The notes beneath the pieces were generated by a model. It saw only the letters and a program-made list of their open reading frames with translations. It had not been told where the DNA came from and did no database searches. Both the position numbers and the translations under genes were made by a program. From positions 4,110,332 through 4,174,331 of the forward strand of contig CM077150.1 of assembly GCA_039583875.1 (NCBI GenBank): a DNA stretch of 64,000 nucleotides. Reading direction: 5' to 3'. Positions 34,229-45,566 of the stretch are shown one piece after another. The stretch comes from Platanthera guangdongensis (lineage: Eukaryota > Streptophyta > Magnoliopsida > Asparagales > Orchidaceae). The first letter of the stretch is position 1; the number at the start of each line of letters is the position of its first letter.

Positions 34229-37200
34229 CCGGGGAGTCAACCTGTCATGCCAGCTGATGGAAGCCTAGTTGACGAGACCCCCTCCGGGCAAAAAATACTT
34301 CACCCTCCGGAGGGGTCGACCTGACATGCTAGCTATGAGAGCCTGGGTGGCGAGACCCCCTCCGGGTAAAAACACTTCACCCCCTCGGAGGGGTCAACCT
34401 GCCATGCCAGCTATGGGAGCCTGGGTGGCGAGACCTCCTCCGGGTAAGGGACTTGGCTACCACGAGAGATCAACCTGCCCTGGCAGCTAGGTGAGAGCCT
34501 GACAGCGGAATCTATCTCGAGGTGAGACCTTTCCCACCCTCCGAGAGATCAACATGCCCTGCCAGCTAGGTGAGAGCCTGACAGCGGAATCCATCTCGAG
34601 GTGAGTCCTACCCCACCCTTCGAGAGATCAACCTGCCTTGCCAGCTAAGTGAGAGCCTGACAGCGAAATCCATCTCGAGGTGAGACCTTTCCCACCCTCC
34701 GAAAGATCAACCTGCCCTGCTAGCTAGGTGAGAGCCTGACAGCGGAATCCATCTCGAGGTGAGTCCTACCCCACCCTCCGAGAGATCAACCTGCCCTGCC
34801 AGCTAGGTGAGAGCCTAACAGCGGAATCCATCTCGAGGTGAGTCCTTTCCCACCCTCCGAGAGATCAACCTGCCCTGCTAGCTAGGTGAGAGCATGGCAG
34901 CGGAATCCATCTCGAGGTGAGACCTACCCCACCCTCCGAGAGATCAACCTGCCCTGCCAGCTATGTGAGAGCCTAACATCGGAATCCATCTCAAGGTGAG
35001 ACCTACCCCACCCTCCGAGAGATCAACCTGCCCTGCCAGCTAGGTGAGAGCCTAACAGCGGAATCCATCTCGAGGTGAGACCTACCCCACCCTCCGAGAG
35101 ATCAACCTGCCCTGCCAGCTAGGTGAGAGCCTGACAGCGGAATCCATCTCAAGGTGAGACCTTTCCCACCCTCTGAGAGATCAACCTGCCCTGTCAGCTA
35201 GGTGAGAGCCTGACAGCGGAATCCATCTCGAGGTGAGTCCTACCCCACCCTCCGAGAGATTAACCTGCCCTGTCAGCTAGGTGAGAGCCTGACAGCGGAA
35301 TCCATCTCGCGGTGAGACCTACCCCACCCTCTGAGAGATCAACCTGCCCTGCCAGCTAGGTGAGAGCCTGACAGCGGAATCCATCTCAAGGTGAGTCCTA
35401 CCCCACACTTCGAGAGATCAACCTGCCCTGCTAGCTAGGTGAGAACCTGACAGCGGAATCCATCTCGAGGTGATACCTACCCCACCCTCCGAGAGATCAA
35501 CCTGCCCTGCCAGCTAGGTGAGAGCCTGACAGCGAAATCCATCTCGAGGTGAGTCCTACCCCACCCTCCGAGAGATCAACCTGACCTGCCAGCTAGGTGA
35601 GAGCCTGACAGCGGAATCTATCTCGAGGTGAGACCTACCCCACCCTCCGAGAGATCAACCTGCCCTGCCAACTAGGTGAGAGCCTGGCAGCGGAATCCAT
35701 CTCGAGGTGAGACCTACCCCACCATCCGAGAGATCAACCTGCCCTGCCAGCTAGATGAGAGCCTGACAGCGGAATCCATCTCGAGGTGAGACATACCCAC
35801 CCTCCGAGAGATCAACCTGCCCTGCCAGCTAGGTGAGAGCCTGGCAGCGGAATCCATCTCGAGGTGAGACCTACCCCACCTTCCAAGAGATCAACCTGCC
35901 CTGCCAGCTAGGTGAGAGCCTGACAGCGGAATCCATCTCGAGGTGAGTCCTACCCCACCCTCCGAGAGATCAACCTGACCTGCGAGCTAGGTGAGAGCCT
36001 GGCAGCGGAATCCATCTCGAGGTGAGACCTACCCCACCCTCCGAGAGATCAACCTGCCCTGCCAGCTAGGTGAGAGCCTGGCAGCGGAATCCATCTTGAG
36101 GTGAGACCTACCCCACCCTCCGAGAGATCAACCTGCCATGCCAGCTAGATGAGAGCCTGACAGCGGAATCCATCTCGAGGTGAGACCTACCCACCTTCCG
36201 AGAGATCAACCTGCCCTGCCAGCTAGGTGAGAGCCTGGCAGCGGAATCCATCTCGAGGTGAGACCTCCCATACCTTCCGAGAGATCAACCTGCCCTGCCA
36301 GCTAGGTGAGAGCCTGGCAGCGGAATCCATCTCGAGGTGAGACCTACCCACCCTCAGAGAGATCAACCTGCCCTGCCAGTTGGGTGAGAGCCTGGCAGCG
36401 GAATCCATCTCGAGGGGAGACCTTTCCCACCCTCTGAGAGATCAACCTGCCCTGCCAGCTAGGTGGGAGCCTGACAGCGGAATCCATCTCGAGGTGAGTC
36501 CTACCCCACCCTCCGAGAGATCAACCTGCCCTGCCAGCTAGGTGAGAGTCTGGTAGCGGAATCCATCTCGAGGTGAGACATTTCTCACCCTCCGAGAGAT
36601 CAACCTGCCCTGCCAGCTAGGTGAGAGCCTGACAGCAGAATCCATCTCGAGGTGAGTCCTACCCCACCCTCCGAGAGATCAACCTGCCCTGCCAGCTAGG
36701 TGAGAGTCTGACAGCGGAATCCATCTCGAGGTGAGTCCTTTCCCACCCTCCGAGAGATCAACCTGCCCTGCCAGCTAGGTGAGAGCCTGTCAGCGGAATC
36801 CATCTCGAGGTGAGACCTTCCCACCCTCCGAGTGATCAGCCTGCCCTGCCAGCTAGGTGAGAGCCTAGCAGCGGAATCCATCTCAAGGTGAGACCTACCC
36901 CACCCTCCGAGAGATCAACCTGCCCTGCCAGCTAGGTGAGAGCCTGGCAGCGGAATCCATCTCGAAGTGAGACCTACCCCACCCTCCGAGATATCAACCT
37001 GCCCTGCCAGCAAGGTGAGAGCCTGACAGCGGAATCCATCTCGAGGTGAGACCTTCCCACCCTTCGAGAGATCAACCTGCCCTGCCAGCTAGGTGAGAGC
37101 CTGGCAGCGGAATCCATCTCGAGGTGAGACCTACCCCACCATCCGAGAGATCAACATGCCCTGCCAGCTAGGTGAGAGCCTGACAGCGGAATCCATCTCG

Positions 37201-37350
37201 AGGTGAGACCTAGCCCACCCTCCGAGAGATCAACCTGCCCTGCCAGCTAGGTGAGATCCTGACAGCGGAATCCATCTCGAGGTGAGACTACAGGCATCTA
37301 CGAGAGGTATCACCGACCCTGCCCAGCTAGTGAGAGCCTGGGCAGCGGGA
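34229..37350. repeat. 79-bp tandem array (about 36 units) with three older 77-bp units
   Basis: The unit reads GAGAGATCAACCTGCCCTGC, CAGCTAGGTGAGAGCCTGAC, AGCGGAATCCATCTCGAGGT, GAGACCTACCCCACCCTCC; starts at 34543, 34622 and 34701 fix the 79-bp period. Units run from about 34462 to 37298 with point differences. Left of them, 34229-34460 holds three diverged 77-bp units with GGGGTCAACCTG and GGCGAGACC. One diverged unit closes the array at 37299-37360. Confidence 0.9.
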
Positions 37351-37518
37351 CCGTCTCGGAGCAAAAAGACTAAGCATCTCAATCAATCCTTACCAAGTCC
37401 TACATCCTCAAATGGGGTGAAATATATGGGTTACATGATCCCCCCGACTCAGCCGGTCAGGGGTAGAGCTTGTTACAAGACAAGAAAAGGGAAAAAACTA
37501 CCGCAAGGCGAGGCACCC

Positions 37519-38250
37519 TCAGGGGGCCTGGGCATGCTGGCCGTCTTCTGCTTCCTTCTCCTCGGACACTTCCATCCTGCTCAAGCTCTCCATGACCTTC
37601 TCCATCTCCTCTGCCTTGGCCAACCAAGAGATGGTGTTGACGGCCGTGACGTAGCACTGCCTTGCCATCCTGGAGTCTCCCTTGACTCTGACCTGGATCC
37701 CTCCGGAGCTGAACTTGAGGCATTGGTGGAAGGAAGATGACACGCAACGGAAGGCGCTGATGAGGGGCCTTTCGAAGATAGCGTTGTAGCTGCTTTGAGC
37801 GTCAACAATGACGAACCGGAAGTTCCTTGAGACTCCCCTCAATTTTACTTGGAGTCCTACTCCACCCTCAACCTCCTTCCTCTCCCCTGAAAATCCGAAC
37901 AGGGGTCCGTCCGAGGCCAACACCCTCCTTGACTCTACCTTCATCTCGTCAAACGCCTTCTTGAAAACGACGTTGACGGAGCTCCCGTTGTCAACCAAGA
38001 TCCGGGAGACGGAGTAACCCTCGATGGCCGTCTGGATGACCATCGCATCGCAAAACGGATCCTCATGATCCGGCAGGTCCTTCACCGAGAAGGTGATCTT
38101 CTCTTCCTGGGGCGGGGTCTGGGATGTGGAGGAGACACTCCGCCGGTACATGACATGGAGGCTTGCCTTCCGAGTGGCCTCGATCCCCACTCCACCATGG
38201 ATCACCGCTATACCACCTCGGGGTCCTACATCGACCCGGTCCTCACACAC
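37519..38250 (-). pseudogene. Tat-like aspartic protease block
   Basis: The 243-codon block carries the active-site region ILVDNGSSVNVVF, followed by FDEM and the downstream YNAIFERPLI motif, as in Tat-branch proteases. It overlaps the gag block by 25 nt in another frame, so expression would need a frameshift or an indel has occurred. Reading stops at 37519 and the tandem array follows instead of RT. Confidence 0.7.
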
Positions 38251-39630
38251 ATCATCCCCCCTTCTCTGGATAGAACCTCCTCGACCCGCACCGGTGGCTG
38301 CGGCTGGGCAGGACCTCTTGCCCCCCTCACTTCCAGGAACTCGGGGCAGGTAGCCGTGGCGTGCCCCTCCACCTGGTGGAAGTCACAATAGGGTAACTCT
38401 ACCTTGACCCTTCTCCTTCCCTGGCGGTTCCTCCTCTCCCTTCGACCAATCTCCATCGCTTGCTGTGGTGGGGGGAGGAGCTGCCTAGGGGCTTGCCTTT
38501 GGAAGTTGAACCTCCCTTGGCCCCCATGGAAGTTTCCCCCATCTTGGGCGTAACCTCTTCCCGGGCCCTGAGCGGGTCCTCCTTGCTGCCTCCAACCTGG
38601 TTCCGGACCCTCCTGAGCTCTCCGCTCCTCTCTCCTTCTTCCTTCCTGAGGTCTCAAGCCTCCTTGCTCCTTCGACTCCGCCTCTGTTAGCTCTGCCAAC
38701 TTTTTGACAAATGCTGGGTTGGCTGCCTCCATGGCAACCTCCTCTGCCGCCCTTTCCATCAGCTCCTCGAAGTAAAGGGGGGCCTTCCGGGTCAAGCTCA
38801 TCTTGAAGAAGCCCTCCTTCAGCCCAACGGTGAAGGCCATCTGGAGAGCATACCCTGGCATCTCCTGGACTTCCAAGATCTCCTCTAGGAATCTGTCAAC
38901 GTAACGGGCCAGCGACTCCTCGGCCCCCTGCCTTATCAGGAAGATGGACTCGGGACTCCTCTTCCGCTTCTTGGAGGTGGAGAAGCGAAGCTGAAAGCTC
39001 CGGCTCAAGTACTCGAACCCATAAATCGACCTCGGAGGGAGTTGATGGAACCAGTCCCTTGCCTTCTCCTTCAACGTGATCGCAAAGAGGCAATACTTGA
39101 AGGCATCCGTCATCGGCCTAATGGAGACGGCATCCTCGAACCACTACAGATGCTGGACGGGGTCATCCTTCCCGGTATAGTAAGCCATGTCTGGCTCTCT
39201 GAACCCCTCGGGAACGGGAGCTGAGATGATTAGCTCGCTGAAGGGTGACCCCCTAAGGGGTGGTCTCGCCACTTCTACTCGCGCGGCCTACTCGCCTGGG
39301 AGGTTGGCACTCGCCGGGCTGGAGAACAGCTCCCGGCCGGTGAGGTCTCGCTCGACCCCATCTCCCATCCTCTCCTTCCCGGGCCTTCTTCCTGGTGCAC
39401 TTCCTTCGCCCCCCGCTGGGGTCATCTCGCCTAGACCCCTAGGAGTCGGCTCGTCGAGAGGGGGAGCTAACCCCTGGGGGGTCGGGGTGGAGCTGCCACC
39501 CTGAGGAGCAATGCTTCGCAGCATCTCCATGATTCCTTGGATGGAGGCCATGAACTCTTGCCTCCCAACAAAGGGTCCTGGGCTGGGGAGCTCGCCGAGA
39601 TCATCACTCCCTCCATGACCTCCAGTCATG
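38226..39630 (-). pseudogene. Tat-like gag, interrupted by two TAG stops
   Basis: An ATG at 39630-39628 starts MTGGHGGSDDLGEL and one frame runs to 38226 with TAG at 39288-39290 and 39144-39146. The core reads LFAITLKEKARDWFHQLPP, YLSRSFQLRFS and YVDRFLEEILEV. An R/G/Q-rich basic segment and a Cys/His motif (CDFHQVEGHATATC) form the C-terminal nucleic-acid-binding region. The knuckle-like C-F-H spacing matches Tat gag rather than CCHC knuckles. Confidence 0.75.
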
Positions 39631-39718
39631 ACTCTCTCCCGAGATCTTCTGTGCTGGTCACTCTCCACGCTCACCGCACCAAAGTGTTGAAGCCAAAAAT
39701 GGCCTCTGTGGAGTTCAG

Positions 39719-40968
39719 GGTCCCTAGAAAGGGGTGACCTCACACCTACTACACTCAAGAGAACGTCACGGACCAAAGGATCAAGAAGCTAGGAACAGAC
39801 CCTCAGCTCTAGCGCGAAGGTCCCACCTCACACCCGGAAGGCTACCTGAGCACTTCCCCTCCCTAGCCAATGCTCGAGCTAAGGTGCCTTGGAGGAGCTC
39901 TCTCTACTCTACCAAGAAGAAGCTAAGGGAGGGGGAAGCAAGGAAAAGTCCCCTCCAAAGGCACCCAAGGGGGTCTATTTATAGTTTTCCAAATCCCATG
40001 GACCAAAAAGACCGAAAAACCCTTACGCCCAATATACCTTGGGCCAATAGAAAACAGCCACGTCAGGGGGCAGAACGGTAAAAACAGGGGGGGCAAGGGC
40101 GAGACCGCGGCCTTTGGCCGGTCTCGCCCCGCCAGGTCGCCAATCTGGAAGGGGCAGGGGCGAGACCCTGGCCCCCGGCCGCTCTCGCCCCACCAGGCCG
40201 CCAAGCAAAAGGAGGTGGGGGCGAGACCCTGGCCCCCGGCCGGTCTCGCCCCACCAGGCCGCCAAGCAAAAGGAGGCGGGGGCGAGACCCCGGCCCCCTG
40301 GCCGGTCTCGCCCCATCAGGCCGCCAAGCAAAAGGAGGCGGGGGCGAGACCCCGGCCCCATGCCGGTCTCGCCCCGCCAGGCCGCCAAGCAAGAAGGGGC
40401 AGGGGCGAGACCCCGGCCCCCGGCCGGTCTCGCCCCGCCAGGCCGCCAGGCACCTGGGAGGCGGGGGCGAGACCCCGGCCCCCGGCCGGTCTCGCCCCGG
40501 CAGGCCGCCAAGCAAGAAGGGGCCGGGGCGAGACCCCGGCCCCCGGCCGGTCTCGCCCCGCCGGGCCGCCAGGCACCTGGGAGGCGGGGGTGAGACCCCG
40601 GCCCCCGGCCGGTCTCGCCTCGCCAGGTCGCCAAGCAAGAAGGGGCAGGGGCGAGACCCCGGCCCCCGGCCGGTCTCGCCCCGCCAGGCCGACAGGCTAG
40701 AAAGAGGCGGGGGGCGAGACCCCGGCCCCCGGCCAGTCTCGCCCCGCTAGGCCGCCAGGCACCTATCGGAACGGGGCGGGTGTCAGCCAACTTGTCGCAC
40801 CCGCCCCCGAAAGAGGGCCACTGGGGGGAGGTAGATTTTTTCTCCCCTACTAGTATGTTTCCAAGCTAGAGTCAAAATTGGCCACCGAGAGTGCAAAATC
40901 TCCAAAAAGCTTAAAAACGTGACTGCCTTGTTTTGGGCCCACTCTTCGCGAATACGAGGTTGTACACA
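39719..40968 (-). repeat. Tat-like 5' LTR (right copy) with TATA box
   Basis: Partner of 32757-34140. On the minus strand CTATAAATAG at 39975-39984 is a good TATA box, leaving about 230 nt for R-U5 before gag leader sequence. Internal 61-bp units number 11 (40085-40780). Confidence 0.8.
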
Positions 40969-42139
40969 AATAATTAACAACAAATTAGGGATTGTGCCTT
41001 CATGCCCTTGAAATATCAAAAAAACTAACTAAAAATTTCAAAAAATTGCATTCTCAATCATAATTATTTATACTAATTAAAATTATTTTATATATTTTGG
41101 TGATAATAATTGTCATAAAAATTGTTACATTTTTAATTTCTTTCATATTTTAATATTTCAATCGGCTTTATAATTCATAATATTTTATTACTTATTTATA
41201 ACAAATAAATATAAATTTATAATGTATTCAGAAAAAATAATTAGATAAATTATAAATTAAATAAATTAATAATTATTTTGTTTAAGTATCTTGGATATGT
41301 CAACTTCTAGAAGTAATAGTTATGTGAGCAACAGAGATAAGGTGAGAGAAATGAAGAGCGAGAAAGGGAGAGAGAGGGAGACATAGGAGTAGAAAGATTA
41401 GTTGAAGAATACATGCACAAATATATATGTATATATATGCAGGTAAAAGATAAATGATGTAAAATAAAATAATCCAATTATGTGAGCATTAGAACTAGCA
41501 TTAAAGGTAGTAACGAGAGGGTTTGACCCAAGTTACACTCACCGGCAACTAATGAAAAATGAGGATTCAATATCACTTCAATGTCTCGTTAGTGTTTAGT
41601 AATTCAAATAATAGTGCTCTACAAATTTAGTTGAAACTAAAATATAAAGTTAAGAAACCAATTAAAAGACCAATTTAAAACTAAGCTCAAAATTAAAGGA
41701 TCAATTTAAATATTTTGCCTAAAAATTAGAGGATTGTTATCTTCACTGTAAGTTCGGCTATTCGCAACTTTTTGATATCCGCACTACAGTTTTATAAGAA
41801 AATATATCCGCAAACAAAGTTGATATTTGCAAATAAATGTTAATTTTTTTAATAAGTTCAAATTCACTCATTCATGACTTGTAATCATTAAACTATGCAA
41901 AAAACTTTTTTAATTTTGTTAAAAAAACCATTTAAAAAAAAGAACTCAAGCTGCCATGTTTTAAGTTTTCTTGGAGCTAATCTTTAATAATAACAAACAA
42001 TTGAAAATTGTTAAATTGCAGTATGGGAGAGGGGATTTACATGAAGAAGTAAGTTGTGGTGTTTAAAAAAAGTTTATTCGGAGAAAAAATGGTGAAAATT
42101 GGAGACTAATATTCGCCCTACTTGTTGAAATCGAAAACT
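40969..42139. other. AT-rich non-coding sequence
   Basis: I find no gene or clear element ends. There is a short GA-rich run (GAGAGAAATGAAGAGCGAG region, 41340-41400) and many A/T runs. Confidence 0.5.
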
Positions 42140-43060
42140 TGATCTTTTTGTGAAGTTCACCCTTGGAGAAGGGATGATCACACACTTACTTCTCTCCTGC
42201 AAGCCAAATGACAGAGGGAAACTGACCCAAGGACTCAGCGTGGAGGTCCCACCACACACCCAGAAGATCTTAGAGCGCTCCCTCTACTTAACCAAAGGCC
42301 GAGCTAAGGCTATCTCAGAAAGCGCTAGAAGACTAGGGTACCCGTGAGCATGCTTTCTGAGGTACCCTTTGGGTCATATTTATAGATTTCTGAAAACGGC
42401 CTGCAAATAGCCAACCTCCGCTGTTTTGAACAGCTATGTGCAACCCAACCAGGTCCGCCAACAGCGTAACTCTGCTGTTTTAGCAGGCTATGGGCAGGCC
42501 AGCGAGGGCAAAATGGTGAAGAACATCATAGGTCGTTGGGCGAGTGGCCCCCTGAAGCCTCTGCTCGCCTGGGGCGGCGAGTACGGGCCCGGCTGGCCCT
42601 ACTCGCGTACCTCTTGTCGGCCTTTTCTGGGCGAGTGCGAGCCCTTCTGCTCTACTCGCCCCCTGGTAATCTCACCTCTCCTGGGCGAGCCGGGGGCTGC
42701 CGAGCTCTGGCCCCTTGAGTGCTCGCCCGGGACCTAGACCGTTCAATCCGGCTGATCGGATCTTGAGAAACTGAGCCCGACGAACGCTGAGCTCCGTTCG
42801 ACGAACTGAGTGCACTGGGCGGGCTTCTCTCAACGCCAAGGCAGAACGACATTGAGTGTCTGGCCTGGCGAGTTCCCGATGGAGCTGATACTTGCCGCCT
42901 CTACCTGCCTCTTGGCGAGTGCGGGTCCGGCTGACCCTACTCGCCTCCCATTTGCCAGGCTCGCCTGGGCGAGCCGGGGGCTGCCGTGCTCTGGCCCCCT
43001 AGGTGCTCGCCCTTGACTTGAAAAAGGGAGCCGCCGGTCTGGCTCCTGCCGACCCCACTC
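42140..43060 (-). repeat. Diverged LTR of a family related to the Tat-like element
   Basis: Order and wording follow the LTR at 39719: CACCC...AAGGGATGATCACACACTTACT, GGTCCCACCACACACCCAGAAG, GAGCGCTCCCTCTACTTAACC, CGAGCTAAGG, then a minus-strand TATAAATA box at 42376-42384. The GC-rich end (42540-43020) repeats GGGCGAGCCGGGGGCTGCCG twice (42683 and 42972). It is a solo LTR or a fragment; the ends are unclear. Confidence 0.5.
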
Positions 43061-43319
43061 GCCGGATACAGTACTGTCATTCTTTTTCCTTGATCGCCCG
43101 TCGACATGAGTTTCGGCTGATTGAAAATGGTCCGGTGGGGCGAGCAGGCGGAAGACAGAAAAAGTAGAGATGAGAAAACAAAATCACAAGGGATGTGACT
43201 GCTTGAAAATAAGAGTGCGGTTGGTATTTTTGAGGAGCCCTGTAAATAAGTGCGGATAGCTAAATTTGCAGTAGCTTTAACGATCACCAAAAACAATCCA
43301 ACCTTTGACTAATGTGACT

Positions 43320-43819
43320 TCTTAACCCAGTGAGCGCGTTTGATTGAGTCCAACACAGTCTCCAACTAACAAAAGAGAGAAGAGCGAGCGAAGCACGAAC
43401 TCGCGAAATTACCGTTCTGCCCATCTCCGTCTTCCTAAAAGAGACCGCAGTTCTTCCTCTAGTAATCAACCTCTTTGCTTATTTTCTCCAGTCGCCGTCT
43501 CTTACGACTTCTCCTCGTCTGCTCCAAATTCCTTCTACTTCTTCTTCCCGCGATGGAGGATCAGCGCAGGACCAATTCCTCTTCGATTCGACACTTCTAC
43601 CGAGTTATTTCTTAGCTGCCTCATAGGTCAATGTTGCCCTGACCGCCTCAACCCAGTCTCTCGCGGCTTCGATTCACGTCCTCTTCATCCCACCACAATC
43701 TATTCCAGTTCGTGATAAATCTGCAATCGATCCTTCTCCAAAGTATTCTGAGGCGTGATGCCATACCGAGAGAGTGGGAAGAGGGAGCTCTTAAACTGCA
43801 GATCTGAGGCTTGAAACTG
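43320..43819 (+). promoter_or_regulatory. Leader region of the CDPK gene with upstream ORFs
   Basis: The sequence upstream of the kinase ATG is pyrimidine-rich and holds three short upstream ORFs: 43553-43615 (20 residues, starting MEDQRRTN), 43631-43642 (three residues) and 43758-43814 (18 residues, starting MPYRES), the last ending 5 nt before the main ATG. The transcription start is not identifiable with confidence. Confidence 0.5.
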
Positions 43820-44627
43820 ATGGGTAATACATGCATCGGTCCAAGCTTCTCCAAGAATGGAATACTCCAATCCTTTTCCGCAACCTTGTGGCGCACCCAA
43901 GCACAAGATAATGCACCATCGCCGGAAAAGGGCGGCGGCGAGACTACTTTTCCTCCGGGGACGCCAAACTCAGCCGTCGATGGCATTACACCTCACAGAA
44001 AACCCCCAGATCCTGTGAAGATCCAAGAAACCGAGGCGAAAGCAACATCGGATCAGTCTCAGCAGAAGCCACCGAAGAAACCCAGACATGTGAAGAGAGT
44101 CTCCAGTGCCGGTCTCCGTGGCTCCGTTTTGCGCTTGAAAACTCAGAATCTGAAAGAGATTTATACACTGGGAAAGAAACTCGGGCAAGGCCAGTTTGGA
44201 GTTACTTACTTGTGTGTGGAGAAGGGAACTGGGAAAGAATATGCCTGCAAATCTATTGCTAAGAGGAAACTGACTAGTCAGGAGGATGTGGAGGATGTGA
44301 GAAGGGAGATTCAGATAATGCATCACTTAGCCGGCCACCAGAATGTGATTTCGATCAAGGGGGCGTATGAAGATGCTATTTCTGTTCATGTTGTCATGGA
44401 GTTGTGCGCTGGGGGTGAGTTGTTTGATAGAATCATTCAGAAGGGTCACTATACAGAGAGGAAGGCGGCCGAGCTGACGAGGGTGATTGTGGGAGTTGTG
44501 GAGACCTGCCATTCTTTGGGAGTTATGCATCGAGATCTCAAGCCCGAGAATTTTCTTTTTGTCAGTCAAGCGGAGGATGCGCTGCTCAAGACAATTGACT
44601 TTGGGCTGTCAATCTTCTTCAAACCTG
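43820..44627 (+). CDS. Calcium-dependent protein kinase (CDPK), first coding exon
   Basis: CDPKs are plant Ser/Thr kinases activated by Ca2+ through C-terminal EF hands. The exon codes for 269 residues plus one base. MGNTC gives a myristoylated Gly2 and a possible palmitoylated Cys5, so membrane attachment is likely. Residues 6-114 are the variable domain. The kinase domain begins near 115 with the Gly loop GQGQFG (122-127), the ATP-binding Lys in YACK (144), the catalytic HRDLKPEN (238-245) and DFG (260-262). A donor GTATTTTG follows FFKPG, the usual first-intron site of CDPK genes. The rest of the kinase, the autoinhibitory junction and the EF hands are not in the window. The N-terminus resembles the CPK1/CPK2 subgroup. 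The reading frame is intact. Confidence 0.9.
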
Positions 44628-44842
44628 GTATTTTGATTGTTTTCCTTTCTATTTCCGAATCTGTTATTTTTGTGTATCTTATATGCATATGAATCCACGG
44701 CTGAGCATGTTAGAGATGCTCCGCTTAAAGTATTTTACAGATGACCTATCAAGTTTGGAATAAGTACATATAATATCTTTAGCATAGAAGCTTGCCCTAG
44801 GTAGACACACAACCAATGAGTCACTACTGAGTCAGTTTTGAC
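44628..44842 (+). other. Start of CDPK intron 1
   Basis: AT-rich sequence after the donor, with no coding continuation. It runs into the left LTR of the Copia element. Confidence 0.6.
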
Positions 44843-45462
44843 TTGCGGACCACCTGCCCCCCCCCCCACACGAAAACCTCCTGCCGCGAGACCTTCTTGC
44901 AGGCGAGGACGAACTCACCCGAGGTGAACCACGCAAGCAGCACCGCGAGCCTAGGGACGACGAGCTCCAGCAGCTAGGGAGGCGATAACCTTTCGCCGAG
45001 ATGATCCACCAGCCGGGATGGGTCCTAGCGAGACGCAGTCGCGAGCGGGACCACCGGGCGAGAGCGAGATGCGCGATCACCACTCCCGACGAGGTCACCT
45101 TGCAGTGAGACCACCGGCACGGCTTGCTCCAGCGGGTTAGGGCCGACTAGCTCCAGCAAGATGTGCAAGGCGAGATGCCACCTCCTGTGAGATCCTCCGG
45201 GCGCTTGGTATAGTCGTTCCGACTTTGTTAAAAAAACAAAACGAACCAAAACAAATGCGTTAGCGCTGCGGCGCTTCACCGAGAGAGGAAGAAGAAGACT
45301 TGAGCCTTTTTCACTCTTGCAACCTTTTCAAAACTTCTAACCGAATAACATGAACACCCCAAGTCTTTATATAGGCACATATAACTAATAGGAACGCAAC
45401 AAGTGTCCCCCCCTCATTAAATGCAACACTACTCTCTCTCCTCCATAAAAACTAACATATAA

Positions 45463-45525
<63 letters not shown>

Positions 45526-45557
45526 AAAACAAGTTGACAACAATATTAACTCCAGCA
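44843..45557 (-). repeat. Copia 3' LTR (left copy), outer end degraded, with TA microsatellite
   Basis: It matches 49850-50463 and 56828-56904. A (TA)n run at 45465-45522 is much longer than the corresponding short run near 56850. A C run (44858-44868) also differs from the right copy. Confidence 0.8.
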
Positions 45558-45566
45558 AACTCCCCC

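Larger units (their letters stand above)
32757..40968 (-). mobile_element. Tat-lineage Gypsy element coding gag and protease only, with tandem arrays
   Basis: Matching LTRs (about 32757-34140 and 39719-40968) flank gag (minus, 38226-39630) and a protease block (37519-38250). RT, RNase H and integrase are absent; in their place 34229-37350 is a tandem array. The gag fold (ARDWFHQLPPRSI) and protease (ILVDNGSSVNVVF) resemble the Tat/Retand branch. The LTR begins TGTGTACAAC on the minus strand and the purine tract AAAAGAGCGGGGAT abuts it at 34141-34154. No target duplication or clear primer site was found. Confidence 0.75.

Noticed and set aside
34462..37300. CRISPR-like regular repeat array
   Set aside because: Units are head-to-tail with no unique spacers, in a plant retroelement.
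40023..40790. A second set of long GC-rich open frames
   Set aside because: Same repeat in the partner LTR.
40969..40973. AATAA as target duplication of the Tat-like element
   Set aside because: The left side does not have AATAA next to the LTR; the nearest match at 32725 is about 30 bp away with unrelated sequence between.
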